Positions 1 to 8,265 of a stretch of 40,436 bases of DNA are shown here, in pieces (within the stretch, counting starts at the first letter, position 1; every line of letters starts with the position of its first letter). The stretch comes from Lachnospiraceae bacterium. Lineage in GTDB: Bacteria > Bacillota > Clostridia > Lachnospirales > Lachnospiraceae. The stretch covers positions 1 through 40,436 of the forward strand of contig JAILAF010000072.1 in NCBI GenBank assembly GCA_024681775.1. The letters run 5' to 3'. The translations under genes and the position numbers were made by a program. The notes beneath the pieces were generated by a model, which saw only the letters and a list, made by a program, of their open reading frames with translations, had not been told where the DNA came from and made no database searches.

Positions 1-136
1 TTCCGCTTAGAAATGAACGGAAAAAGCATGCGGGAACCGGTATAACTTGTAACTGTCAACCAAGCGGCGCTTTGCGCCGTTCAAAACGGAATGGCCGCGC
101 CGCTGGCGCGGAACGGCTGTTCCGTTTAAGCGGAAT
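1..136. repeat. nested inverted-repeat region upstream of the first gene
   Basis: The segment holds several perfect inverted repeats. Outer arms TTCCGCTTA (1-9) and TAAGCGGAA (128-136) enclose a hairpin CGGCGC-TTT-GCGCCG (65-79), a second hairpin CCGCGCC-GCT-GGCGCGG (95-111), and arms AAACGGAA (84-91) and TTCCGTTT (121-128). The arms nest around the second hairpin, so a long branched structure could form in single-stranded DNA or RNA. It ends about 40 bases before the start of the 175-654 gene. It may be the inner edge of a repeat element cut by the window boundary, or a structured leader. I do not recognise the family. Confidence 0.6.
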
Positions 137-174
137 TTGCATATCACGAGTTATTAGTACAGGAGGAAAACGAA

Positions 175-654
175 ATGGATACAAGTAATATTTTTGTAAC
201 TAATCTGTCCGCAGACGCCCAGAAAGTTCAAACTCATGCGTGCGTAAGTGAAGTATATAAGGCAATGTACGAAGCGGTTAACGCATTCTGGAACTATTAT
301 CATGCGGAAGATACTGGAGCATTCTTCAAGTATAAAACTGAGGAACTTGCAAAAATGAATATCGTAACCTTCGAAGAGGCTGAGGAGCTCTGCCATAAGG
401 TCTATGATCTGTTGCGTAAATACCTGCTGGATATCCCGACTTCTTTGATAGAGAAAACAAGGCATTGGTTTGGAACTAATGTTAGTTCCCTACTTGAGGA
501 TACTGCAGTTTTGTTCCCTTTGGAATGGAATGATCCGGATGATGAACTTTGGAAGGAAACGTACCATCATTTACAAGAAAAGGAAGCGCGATACCAAGTG
601 GGTGCATATTTCTGTGAATTGAAGGATCTGTTTTCTGAGTATATTATGCCATAA
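175..654 (+). CDS. hypothetical protein, 159 aa
   Basis: The ORF has a very good ribosome binding site (AGGAGGAAAACGAA before ATG 175). The product is soluble, acidic and probably mostly helical, with several Trp and Tyr residues and no signal peptide, membrane segment or cysteine motif. I do not recognise the family. Codon use is more AT-rich than in the genes after 8.5 kb, as in the rest of the left end. A strong hairpin follows at 696-726, so it is probably a single-gene transcript. The ORF on the opposite strand (154-465) is a shadow. Confidence 0.75.
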   Translation: MDTSNIFVTNLSADAQKVQTHACVSEVYKAMYEAVNAFWNYYHAEDTGAFFKYKTEELAKMNIVTFEEAEELCHKVYDLLRKYLLDIPTSLIEKTRHWFGTNVSSLLEDTAVLFPLEWNDPDDELWKETYHHLQEKEARYQVGAYFCELKDLFSEYIMP

Positions 655-695
655 GGGTTATATAGTCATGGTTTCTCCTTTCTACGTGGGTTTGG

Positions 696-726
696 GGAAA
701 AGAGCACCTTTTTGGTGCTCTTTTCC
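696..726. terminator. perfect 13-bp hairpin, probable bidirectional terminator
   Basis: The stem GGAAAAGAGCACC (696-708) pairs perfectly with GGTGCTCTTTTCC (714-726) around a TTTTT loop. A-rich and T-rich stem ends give each strand a short U-rich exit. It lies 42 bases after the stop of the 175-654 gene and fits a terminator for it. The short ORFs that cross it in both directions are artefacts of this palindrome. Confidence 0.65.
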
Positions 727-802
727 TGGTTTGATCTTCCGGGGTGGTTGATCTTCTTTAGTCTTTATTATGGAAACATACGGATAGCACCTATACGATT
801 GA

Positions 803-840
803 TAGTCGCCAGTCATAAAACTGGCGGCTATTCTTTTGTT
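803..840 (+). terminator. second hairpin with T-rich tail
   Basis: TAGTCGCCAGT (803-813) pairs with ACTGGCGGCTA (820-830) with one G-T wobble and a 6-base loop, followed by TTCTTTTGTT. It looks like an intrinsic terminator. It sits between the first hairpin and the leader of the Mor-type regulator gene, so it may end read-through or act in the leader of the 989 operon. The rest of 727-988 shows no gene I can support. Confidence 0.5.
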
Positions 841-988
841 ATCTGTAGCAAAGAAAGGCGTGTGAGGAATACTCCCGGAAACAGAAAGGAAATACACCAG
901 GGTAAATTTCCATAGAAATCATCGATGGAAGACCATCAATGCAAAAGCCAAAAGAAATCCGATAGAATCGACGCAGGAGGGTGAACCA

Positions 989-1252
989 GTGTCGAATCAG
1001 CTGCAAAAATACAGTGGTGTATATCGGGAGATGGCGTCTTTTCTATCGGACGCCACCATTCGTAGGATCTGGGAGCATATGGGAGGGCTGGACATTTCTT
1101 TCCCGAAGTCATTGTATTCCAGAGAGTATGTACATGCGTACATCCGGAAGAATATGGACACTAAAAGACCTCGTGAGATTGCAAAGCATGTCGACCTTTC
1201 TGAGCGAAGGGTTCGTCAGTTGATCAGTGAGTTCAAAAAAGAGGAGGTATAA
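989..1252 (+). CDS. Mor-type HTH transcriptional regulator, copy 1 (87 aa)
   Basis: Start is GTG 989, with AGGAGG at 975-980. The protein carries the compact pattern of the Mor transcription activator family (Mu Mor/C type): an IWEHMGGLDISFPKSLYSR block with a Gly-Gly turn, a short helix, and a C-terminal helix-turn-helix reading REIAKHVDLSERRVRQLI. It is a clear paralog of the protein at 3523-3783, and even the upstream leader is similar. It ends two bases before the lipoprotein start at 1254, so the two are probably translationally coupled. Expected role: DNA-binding activator. The target is unknown; it may act on this element or on itself. Confidence 0.8.
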   Translation: MSNQLQKYSGVYREMASFLSDATIRRIWEHMGGLDISFPKSLYSREYVHAYIRKNMDTKRPREIAKHVDLSERRVRQLISEFKKEEV

Positions 1253-1253
1253 G

Positions 1254-2378
1254 ATGGAGCTTTTTTCTAGGTCAATCTCAGCAAAATCCTTATTGTTGTT
1301 GGTGTTGTTTCTGTTGGGTTTTTCTTCGTGTGCCGGCGCTCCCGGACCAACGATCAATTACGGCGATGCAAAGTCATTTGAGGCGGCACTAAACAGGGGT
1401 GAGGACCTGGAAGGAACGATCGTCCGTTTCGAGGTAACAGATTTTAAGCCTACTTCCATACTTGGTTATAACCTATGGGCGGGCGAACATCTGAATTTCG
1501 TATCAGATCGGAATCCCGGAGTCAAAGCCGGTGATATCATGACGGTAAAGGCGACAGAGATTCGAAGCTCTATGGGCTCCTGGCTCATCTCATATACTCC
1601 GGTGAACAACGGACGTATCACAGAACAGACAGTTATCTCCGGCGATGCAGGGCTGAATACAGGTGTATCAGATGCTTCGGTCAACGAGACAGAGGCAGAT
1701 CCGGCCGCGTCTTCCGCAACAGAGTCTAACGATTCCTCCATAGGGGCGGGGTATTCCGCATCCGTAACAGACCAAAGATCCCAGGCGCAGAAGCCGGAAA
1801 TCATAGAAAGTGGGTGGATACTGGATTCTTATTCGGAATACAGTGGGGATGTATATATCAATTACTATGCGATATTGTATAACCCCAATGAAGATCTGGT
1901 GGTGGAATTCCCGCAGATCAATGCGACCATTCGAAATCCAAACGGAACGATTCTGGGGACGGATAGCACATCTGCTATGAGGATCCTGCCCAAAGACACC
2001 GTGGTTCTAAATGGGGACATGTCAGTTCCGAAATCAGAACTCCGGGATGACACCTCCTCTGAAATCGGTGGCGGTTGGGATAATATGTCGGAGAACGTTC
2101 CCTCAGGAGCAGCCAAATCATCGGATTTCGAGATTAAAAATGTTTCGGAACGATCAAACGGGGATTCCATCACCGGGGAGGTGAAGAATAACTCGGGAAC
2201 CGGTCAGGATATGATAGAGCTGATCCTGATCCTGAAGAAGAGCGGTAAGGCTGTCTACATCGATTATGATTACATGGACAGCCTGTATGAGGGCGGAACG
2301 AAGGCCTTTGAATTCTCGGCATACGATGGATTTCCAGCACATGACAAGATTGAGGTATATGCTCAGTCGTGGTGGTAA
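1254..2378 (+). CDS. lipoprotein with OB-like and FxLYD-like domains
   Basis: ATG 1254 is chosen over an upstream in-frame start because GAGGAGG lies just before it and the resulting 374-residue protein begins with a normal signal peptide. The lipobox is FSSC, with the lipidated Cys at about residue 26. Residues about 35-130 form a beta-rich segment that could be an OB-like (tRNA_anti-like) fold. A Ser/Thr/Ala-rich linker follows (about 130-185). The last 190 residues resemble FxLYD domains, including a strand with YAILYNPN and the typical ending VYAQSWW. Expected location: outer face of the membrane. Function unknown. It is coupled to the Mor-type gene in front. Confidence 0.8.
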   Translation: MELFSRSISAKSLLLLVLFLLGFSSCAGAPGPTINYGDAKSFEAALNRGEDLEGTIVRFEVTDFKPTSILGYNLWAGEHLNFVSDRNPGVKAGDIMTVKATEIRSSMGSWLISYTPVNNGRITEQTVISGDAGLNTGVSDASVNETEADPAASSATESNDSSIGAGYSASVTDQRSQAQKPEIIESGWILDSYSEYSGDVYINYYAILYNPNEDLVVEFPQINATIRNPNGTILGTDSTSAMRILPKDTVVLNGDMSVPKSELRDDTSSEIGGGWDNMSENVPSGAAKSSDFEIKNVSERSNGDSITGEVKNNSGTGQDMIELILILKKSGKAVYIDYDYMDSLYEGGTKAFEFSAYDGFPAHDKIEVYAQSWW

Positions 2379-2408
2379 TGAGAACAGAATGATCATGAAA
2401 GGAATGCT

Positions 2409-3386
2409 ATGAAAGATCAAGAAATACTGGGGAAAAACATCTGTGCTCTGCGGAGAGCATTTGGGGAGACGCAGGGGGAATTGGCGGACCTCCTGGCTGT
2501 GTCCATGACTGCCATCGATGAATACGAAAAAGGAATATCACAGCCACCCGAAAACATCATTCGGCATCTTGAAAGCCATTTCAAGGTATCTGCCGAGTGC
2601 CTGATCGGCTGCGATTTTTCGGATTATAGTGAAGTGCTTCAGGCTCCGGAATTCAGCCGTCTGGACATGGTATTTCCGGTCGCAGCATCTGAGGAAGCGC
2701 TGAAAAACGAGCATTTTCTGAATGCCTACAACCTGCATATGGCTGTATATGACTACCTGTATATGAAACCTGACGAATACATGCCGTGTTTGATCTCTTT
2801 GGCGAACGAAGTAGATCAGGAATACAGGGCTGCCGAGGCGGAGTTGAAGGACCGGGCACCGGTGTTTGTAAACTACATGGCCACAGTTGGCTCGCTGAAC
2901 CTGATGGTCAGAAAAGGCGTAAAGTGCAGGCGGAATCGTACAATTGAGCCTGTTCGGGAGGCAGACTGTTCATCAGGGGATCAGATCGAATACGAAGACG
3001 AAAAGCTGCGACGGCGGTGGAAGACGACGCTTTATCAGTCTGACCGGTGGAAAACTGTTTCAGACTATTACACCGCGCTGGATTATGTATGGAATTTCGT
3101 GAAGAACGACTTCCCGCCGGAAAGAAATACGGAAATGGGGATGGAAATGCTGTACATCGCCGCCGGACTGGGTAATCAGTATGCTCTTCGGTTCCTGCGG
3201 TGGCTCATATACCGAAAAGTGGAGATGTGGCAGGAAGCCCAGGGAATCTCCGAGGAAGAGTCACATCAAGGAAGGACCCGAATGGCCGGTATAGACAGGA
3301 CAAAAACGAGACGGACCGGGTATGCGAGCGTAGATGTGCTGAAATATCGCATGAATGAACGATCTGCTGTGTCATCACCCTCGTAA
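2409..3386 (+). CDS. XRE-family transcriptional regulator, 325 aa
   Basis: ATG 2409 follows GAAAGGA. Residues about 5-65 are an XRE/Cro helix-turn-helix (ALRRAFGETQGELADLLAVSMTAIDEYEKG is the recognisable stretch, split here by the family's turn). The remaining ~260 residues are helical, with no enzyme motif I can name; a piece near residue 245 (YIAAGLGNQYALRFL) is reminiscent of Sel1/TPR helices. The gene sits 30 bases after the lipoprotein gene and before the second Mor-type gene, so a local regulatory role is likely. The C-terminal part may sense a ligand or partner, but this is inference. Confidence 0.75.
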   Translation: MKDQEILGKNICALRRAFGETQGELADLLAVSMTAIDEYEKGISQPPENIIRHLESHFKVSAECLIGCDFSDYSEVLQAPEFSRLDMVFPVAASEEALKNEHFLNAYNLHMAVYDYLYMKPDEYMPCLISLANEVDQEYRAAEAELKDRAPVFVNYMATVGSLNLMVRKGVKCRRNRTIEPVREADCSSGDQIEYEDEKLRRRWKTTLYQSDRWKTVSDYYTALDYVWNFVKNDFPPERNTEMGMEMLYIAAGLGNQYALRFLRWLIYRKVEMWQEAQGISEEESHQGRTRMAGIDRTKTRRTGYASVDVLKYRMNERSAVSSPS

Positions 3387-3522
3387 AAAATACAAATCTC
3401 CTTCTTGAAGGAGGAGTATACGGAAATCCGCAGGGGGGTATTCCCGTAGAAGTACACTGAGGATGGTGAACAATGCAAAAACAAAGATCTACCCGATAGA
3501 ATGGCATCAGGAGAACACAGAG

Positions 3523-3783
3523 GTGTCTAAACAGCCGGAACAGTACTGCGGGGTCTATCGGGAAATGGCGGAGTTCCTCCCGGATGCAACGATCCGGAAG
3601 ATCTGGGAACACATGGGAGGGCTGGATGTGTCATTCCCGAAGTCGCTGTATTCCAGAGACTATATCTATTCTTACATCCGGAAAAACATGGACACAAAGA
3701 AGCCGGGGGAGATTGCGAAGACCGTGAATCTGTCCGAACGCAGAGTCCGGCAGCTTATTCAGGAGTTTCGAAAGGAGGGGTGA
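3523..3783 (+). CDS. Mor-type HTH transcriptional regulator, copy 2 (86 aa)
   Basis: A longer ORF begins at ATG 3463, but GTG 3523 is preferred. AGGAG (3509-3513) precedes it at good spacing, and the result aligns end to end with the paralog at 989-1252. Both share the core IWEHMGGLD-SFPKSLYSR, a short basic helix and the HTH LSERRVRQLI. Differences are conservative (RDYIYS for REYVHA, EFRKEG for EFKKEEV). The gene's 3' end contains AAAGGAGG, the ribosome binding site for the 38-residue peptide at 3788. It is a member of the Mor activator family by motif; the regulated promoter is not known. Confidence 0.8.
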   Translation: MSKQPEQYCGVYREMAEFLPDATIRKIWEHMGGLDVSFPKSLYSRDYIYSYIRKNMDTKKPGEIAKTVNLSERRVRQLIQEFRKEG

Positions 3784-3787
3784 AACC

Positions 3788-3904
3788 GTGGGAGAGACTA
3801 TCGAGGAATTCTTTGAAATGCTGCAATCTGCCGGTGGTACGGCATTGATGAAGGGAAGTTATGTAGTGATGAGCGTGCTGTTTATCATTGCCGTAGTAAG
3901 GTAA
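3788..3904 (+). CDS. 38-residue membrane peptide
   Basis: A small ORF starts at GTG 3788, with AAAGGAGGGG overlapping the stop of the Mor-type gene. It encodes an acidic N-terminal amphipathic half (residues about 1-20) and a hydrophobic C-terminal segment (SYVVMSVLFIIAVV, residues about 24-37) ending in a single Arg. The size and shape fit a small single-pass membrane protein, possibly holin-like, toxin-like or a partner of a larger membrane complex. The strong ribosome binding site and tight position in a gene run support that it is real. I cannot assign a family. Confidence 0.55.
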   Translation: MGETIEEFFEMLQSAGGTALMKGSYVVMSVLFIIAVVR

Positions 3905-3957
3905 TCGATGTAATGCGAAAACTGTGTGGAAATCGAGTTCAGAAAAGGAGGAACAAG

Positions 3958-4179
3958 ATGAGCAAATATGCGGTATGCCCGGAATGCGGGTATCGGATGA
4001 AGGAGATTGAGCCGGGAACTTATTCCTGTGTGCACTGCAAAGGTGAGTCAGAGGAGGGGTGTGAGCGGATTACCGTCTCGGAAGCGGCATTTTTGTGGAA
4101 TCTGAATGCCAGGAGGGAGGATATATTGTTTGGATACTCGGTGGAGGAGTTGGAGATAGAGTGTGACAGAAGTGTTTAG
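3958..4179 (+). CDS. small zinc-ribbon protein, 73 aa
   Basis: ATG 3958 is preceded by AAAAGGAGG at good spacing; the longer in-frame ORF from 3913 lacks this. The N-terminus has two CxxC knuckles (Cys7, Cys10 and Cys24, Cys27) separated by 13 residues, which is a classic zinc ribbon. The C-terminal half is acidic and helical. Small zinc ribbons of this sort are common in mobile elements and act as DNA or protein adaptors, but no specific role can be read here. It is the last plus-strand gene before the convergent minus-strand operon. Confidence 0.7.
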   Translation: MSKYAVCPECGYRMKEIEPGTYSCVHCKGESEEGCERITVSEAAFLWNLNARREDILFGYSVEELEIECDRSV

Positions 4180-4231
4180 ACATTCTGGTCTACGGTACCC
4201 TGAACTCGATGAATATGAAGAAACCAAGAAC

Positions 4232-4265
4232 CCCCGGTGGTGCGATTATTACACAACCACCGGGG
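4232..4265. terminator. 10-bp hairpin between convergent genes
   Basis: CCCCGGTGGT (4232-4241) pairs perfectly with ACCACCGGGG (4256-4265) across a 14-base loop. It lies between the end of the plus-strand zinc-ribbon gene (4179) and the end of the minus-strand GTPase gene (4336). It is positioned to stop transcription from both sides, although neither flank has a strong T run. Confidence 0.5.
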
Positions 4266-4335
4266 ATTCAACTTCAGTCGGAGTTATATGCCAAGTGATA
4301 TGGTGCCATCTAGTAACCTCGACAACGCTAGTTAC

Positions 4336-5706
4336 TTATTCTGTTGTTGAAGAATTGTCGGTTTCCTTTTCGGGTGTTTTTTCCTTTTGGTTGTTTCTGA
4401 ATACCTTTTTCACTTCTTCCAGATTCTTCTCGTCTAAGTAGTATAGAATGGCTGAATTTCCAATTGCAGAGGTCCCGGCAGTGGCGATTCCGGCGCTGAT
4501 AAAAGAGCCAACTCCAGGCCACAGTGCATTTAATAGCTTAGATCCTTGTTGGGCTATAAACTTAAATGTATAACCGGCCCCGACAATTCCGCCAAGACCT
4601 AGTATGAATTCCTTTGCGGTATCCAGAGAGATATCGCGTCCGCTTAACGAGGCTATTAAGCTGACAAGAACGGCTTGAAGCAATAAAAGAATATATATGT
4701 CAGAGACAGGAATGGGTGTAAGTGCTATTGTTCCTGATATGGTTGAGAATATGGTATTTAATTGCTTCGCAACGCGATTTACAACTTCATTCAATCTGGC
4801 GGCCATCCTTAACCCCGCTTGCGCCTCAAAGTCTTGGATGGCCATTTCCAATATATTAAGGAGTTCCTCGATTCTATAACGTCCGTCAAACTCCATTTGA
4901 AGATTATCGATGTCTTCTTGCGGAAGTTTATCGATATCTTCAACAGTAACAGACATACCATCCGCCGTCATCCAGTCGATATAAGAAGAAACGGCTATGA
5001 TATTGTCTATCTTAAGACCGTTTTTGACGATGATTCCTTTATAGTATTGTACTTGTTCTTGTATTTTGTTTATTTTGCTCTGGGGATATTCTGTTGGTAA
5101 TTTGAACCTTGGAGGTGCCATTTCATCTGACTTGTTAACTACGACAACGATTGGAAGTCGGACATTGTTGATTTTTGCATAACTGGATGCTAGTTTTTTC
5201 AGAAACTCGACGTCTTCTACAATATCGTCACGATGTGTGCAATTAAGCATGAAAATAGCCACATCAGGAGAAAACTCGTTGATCTGATCAATGAGCATGT
5301 CTTCCGCAGTCTTAGTATTATCAACGGAAAGAGACTCGGCAATTCCACGTGTGTCCATTATTTCCATCAGTATTCGATCGCCGTCTTTGCAATAATACGG
5401 TTTTGCCTGTTCGGTACAGCTTTTGGTGTCACTTACTTTTGCTACATAGCTGCCACAAAGTGCGTTAATTAAACTGCTTTTTCCAACCCCGGTGCGCCCT
5501 ATCAGGAAAAAGCGGGGTGGACGATGAGAGTCAATTCCCTCCATTAGTTTTTTCAGATCTTTGTCACCAAGGATTTTTTCCTTGAGCAACGCCCTTGTTT
5601 TCTCTGGAATAGAGTCCGGAAGATTGTCTATCAGGTCGCTTGCTTTAAGATAGAACTTTTTCATGTTTTGGAGCCTTTTTTCAATTACGGATCCGTCTTT
5701 TTTCAT
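4336..5706 (-). CDS. dynamin/Era-like GTPase with DUF697-like membrane tail
   Basis: The start ATG at 5706 has a perfect AAAGGAGG six bases upstream; the longer ORF start at 5751 lies inside the preceding gene. The product has 456 residues. The G domain shows P-loop GRTGVGKSS (about 70-78), DTRG (G3, about 118-121) and NKSD (G4, about 191-194). A coiled region follows. The C-terminal ~100 residues, from LTPIPVSD (about 328) onward, are hydrophobic and Gly/Ala-rich with at least two membrane segments, resembling DUF697. Related proteins include TrmE/Era-like and immunity-related GTPases that act at membranes. It is the last gene of the ATPase-TOPRIM-GTPase operon (38-base gap), which suggests a membrane effector or scaffold. 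That role is inference. Confidence 0.85.
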   Translation of the reverse strand: MKKDGSVIEKRLQNMKKFYLKASDLIDNLPDSIPEKTRALLKEKILGDKDLKKLMEGIDSHRPPRFFLIGRTGVGKSSLINALCGSYVAKVSDTKSCTEQAKPYYCKDGDRILMEIMDTRGIAESLSVDNTKTAEDMLIDQINEFSPDVAIFMLNCTHRDDIVEDVEFLKKLASSYAKINNVRLPIVVVVNKSDEMAPPRFKLPTEYPQSKINKIQEQVQYYKGIIVKNGLKIDNIIAVSSYIDWMTADGMSVTVEDIDKLPQEDIDNLQMEFDGRYRIEELLNILEMAIQDFEAQAGLRMAARLNEVVNRVAKQLNTIFSTISGTIALTPIPVSDIYILLLLQAVLVSLIASLSGRDISLDTAKEFILGLGGIVGAGYTFKFIAQQGSKLLNALWPGVGSFISAGIATAGTSAIGNSAILYYLDEKNLEEVKKVFRNNQKEKTPEKETDNSSTTE

Positions 5707-5744
5707 TTGCAGCCTCCTTTGTCTGAAGTCCTGAAATGGAAGGG

Positions 5745-6686
5745 TTAACAATAATCGCGTATATCATTCAGGGGGAGTTCTTTCACTTTGGCTTGTTCCA
5801 GTAGTCGTTTTATAAGGAGATTAATGTTAGTTCTGGGGCGTATGGATTGGGAGTCGCTAAAAAGGGTGGCCCAGGAGTCTGAGTAAGTGCTTTCTGGGGA
5901 GGCCCCTGGGTGATTTATAAAGTAACTGGCTTGCTTAAGGGGCTCTCCGTAAAAATCATTGCTGAATTTCCTTGCATCTTGTACTTTGTTAAAACTAGCA
6001 TTATTCGCCTTGCCAAACAGAACATGATCTAGATTTGAGGAAAAGAAGAAAACACTATATGGTTTGTCTCGCTTGCTGCTTGCATCCTTTTCCGTCGTTA
6101 TTTGAAGATGGCTAGTTTCGACAAGTTTGGCAAGGTTTTCCCGTTTCCGCTGGTTCCGCCGGATAAAGGAATCGCGATCCTTAACGATAATGGTATTGGT
6201 CTGATCGTCATAATAGGGTAATTCACGAGTTTCACCGGGAGCAGCATTTACGATCCGATCATCATCCAAGTAGACACCGTCAATATCCACCAGGTGAATT
6301 ACTTCATAAACATATTTGGGGTATTCATACGCTGGGTGTTTTTTGAGCTCCGGATGTATAAACATTTTTAGTAGCATTGGCAGTATGTTTTCCGGAGTAA
6401 TACCAGTTCGTGACGTGATATCACCGTTGTAATTTGCTTCCAATGCTCCTGTTGATGTCAGCGATTCTTCTGTATAGACCGGGAAGAATACCTCAATGTC
6501 ATCGTCAATAAGGGAATATAAGTCCGTAAAAAGGCCTGTTAATGCTGCTCGGTCTGAGGGCCCCTCGGTTAGTACCATCACGCATTTTGGCTTTTTATTC
6601 TTTCCCAATGAGATCACCTGCTTTCTGCATTGCCGAGGCAATTTTCCCATGTTTGGCTGCTGTATACAAGTCTTCTTCTTGGCCAC
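5745..6686 (-). CDS. TOPRIM-like protein, candidate nuclease effector
   Basis: The longest frame (313 aa) starts at GTG 6686, deep inside the ATPase gene. TTG 6608 or GTG 6617, with AGGTGA or GAAAGCAG in front and only a short overlap with the ATPase stop, are plausible true starts. The recognisable motifs are LTEGPSDRAAL (Glu near residue 41 of the long form) and LVDIDGVYLDD (Asp near 134 and 136), the Glu and DxD of a TOPRIM fold. A late SVFFFSSNLDHVLFGK stretch recalls the C-terminal motif of RloB/DUF4276-like and other TOPRIM proteins. TOPRIM partners of ABC-type ATPases (OLD, Gabija, PARIS AriB) cleave nucleic acid after activation. By position this gene is the effector partner of the ATPase; no activity can be proven from sequence. 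Confidence 0.75.
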   Translation of the reverse strand: MAKKKTCIQQPNMGKLPRQCRKQVISLGKNKKPKCVMVLTEGPSDRAALTGLFTDLYSLIDDDIEVFFPVYTEESLTSTGALEANYNGDITSRTGITPENILPMLLKMFIHPELKKHPAYEYPKYVYEVIHLVDIDGVYLDDDRIVNAAPGETRELPYYDDQTNTIIVKDRDSFIRRNQRKRENLAKLVETSHLQITTEKDASSKRDKPYSVFFFSSNLDHVLFGKANNASFNKVQDARKFSNDFYGEPLKQASYFINHPGASPESTYSDSWATLFSDSQSIRPRTNINLLIKRLLEQAKVKELPLNDIRDYC

Positions 6687-8205
6687 CCATGATTATTTCC
6701 CTAAGGTATACATCTCGGAGGTTGTTCTCATTTCGAATACTCTTGGGCTTTAGGTACCGGTTGTTCGGGTTGGTTGTGGTAAAATATATATATTTCTTGT
6801 TTAGGACTTCCATGGGGCGAAGGTTATGACATGTAAATATCAACTGGCCACTGCCATATTCCTCAAAAATAAGTAACAACTCCCCTAATAGATACTCATA
6901 TACTCCGGCATCTATTTCGTCTATCGCAACCGTGACACTAGGGTTTACAAAGGCGAAGGAAAGGAGGCCGAGGGATGAAATGAGACGTATTATTCCGGCT
7001 GATTCTTCTCCAATTGGAATCCTTACATTATCTCTCACAGAGTACACTACTACTTTTGTCCTGGTTGCATGAGCTTTTGCATTGCGATCATTAAGATCAA
7101 TGTCTACTTGTCGTACTGCTTCTAAAGTGAGACCGGGTATTATCTGTTGCAACACAACATTTAGTGCGTTGAGGGCAGTTTGGAGTGACTTCAGTCCATC
7201 GTTGGTTAGGTATGTGGTCGAATCACTTTTGCTGATTGGAATCCGCTTGTTTGCAGTGAATAGAGGTATCACTTCTTCCCCGGCAGAATTGCGAACCTTA
7301 TTCGCCAGTACCCACATATTTGAGATTGCGAATGCCTTTAAATCAACTATGATTTGAGCATATGCACTGATCTGTCCCTGCTCAATGATTAATTGGCTCA
7401 AAGCGTCACAGAAGATAAAAGACTCAGAGTTTACCAGGCATTGCTTTTTTTTACTTTGCAGTTCCTTTAAAACTGCTGCGGTCTTCGAAGGGAAAAAGGC
7501 TTTCTGTTTTGCTTTTGGTAAAAAAACTGTTTCATCTGTGCGTGTATCAAAAATAGGTGCCAGTCTGATGGAAGTGCCGTCGAATGTCCCGGAAAGACTT
7601 AATACTTCATCGAATATGACTAGACGGTGGGTTTTTCCGTCGGATTGCAATACTTCCTTTCCTGTATTTGAAGATTTAATGATTTGACTGGCAACAATTC
7701 CGGCTGCACTGGCAGCTATAGCCACAGGGCCCAAGCCCATTGCAGTGACTAGCGTCATGGCAGGCACTGCAGTTGACATAACAGAAAGCCCTGCTACAGT
7801 AGCTATACTTTTGGAGTTGACTTTTTTTCCTGAATTGTCGGGTGCAATTTCCCATTTCCCCAGTGAAAAAGCGTATTCTAAATGATATACTTCACCATTG
7901 GATTTCATTACCTGAAACGAGATGGTCATTCTCGCATGATCTGAATCCTGGGAAATGATGCTTCCGAACATATCGTAGGGTATTTGTTTCCCCATCATAG
8001 CGCGCTTTGCGATTCGTAAAGCGTCTAGAAGGGTAGTTTTGCCTGAACCATTCTGACCATAGAGTCCTAGAATATCAGAACTGGTTTCATTTCCAATGGG
8101 AGTCTTTAGACAATTGAATTCCACGATCCCATTTGAGACGCCTCTAAAGTTCTGAAGTTCAATCTTTTCGATTCGGATTCTTTGAGAGTTGATAGTCTGC
8201 TCCAC
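6595..8205 (-). CDS. ABC/SMC-type AAA ATPase with hydrophobic insertion
   Basis: GTG 8205 is chosen because AGAGGTGG lies five bases upstream; GTG 8214 would sit inside that site. The protein has 536 residues. Visible motifs are the N-terminal strand IEKIELQNFRGV, Walker A GQNGSGKT (about 50-57), an ABC-signature-like EESAGIIRLIS (about 401-411), Walker B VAIDEID (about 426-432) and a switch His in TCHN (about 458-461). This is the AAA_15/AAA_21 layout seen in OLD, PARIS AriA and related defence ATPases. Unusual is a segment at about 135-177 that is almost only small and hydrophobic residues, inserted before the coiled part. It is the first gene of a minus-strand operon behind a near-consensus promoter. 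Confidence 0.9.
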   Translation of the reverse strand: MEQTINSQRIRIEKIELQNFRGVSNGIVEFNCLKTPIGNETSSDILGLYGQNGSGKTTLLDALRIAKRAMMGKQIPYDMFGSIISQDSDHARMTISFQVMKSNGEVYHLEYAFSLGKWEIAPDNSGKKVNSKSIATVAGLSVMSTAVPAMTLVTAMGLGPVAIAASAAGIVASQIIKSSNTGKEVLQSDGKTHRLVIFDEVLSLSGTFDGTSIRLAPIFDTRTDETVFLPKAKQKAFFPSKTAAVLKELQSKKKQCLVNSESFIFCDALSQLIIEQGQISAYAQIIVDLKAFAISNMWVLANKVRNSAGEEVIPLFTANKRIPISKSDSTTYLTNDGLKSLQTALNALNVVLQQIIPGLTLEAVRQVDIDLNDRNAKAHATRTKVVVYSVRDNVRIPIGEESAGIIRLISSLGLLSFAFVNPSVTVAIDEIDAGVYEYLLGELLLIFEEYGSGQLIFTCHNLRPMEVLNKKYIYFTTTNPNNRYLKPKSIRNENNLRDVYLREIIMGGQEEDLYTAAKHGKIASAMQKAGDLIGKE

Positions 8206-8265
8206 TAATGCCACCTCTTTCTTTTGCTAGGTTGTGAAAATAGTGTTACATACGATTACATTGCC

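Noticed and set aside
682-915. Short frames on both strands across 682-915
   Set aside because: They run through the hairpins at 696-726 and 803-830 and have no ribosome binding site.
4163-4441. 92-codon plus-strand frame after the zinc-ribbon gene
   Set aside because: It crosses the terminator hairpin and runs antisense to the GTPase tail with hydrophobic codons that are the complement of that gene.
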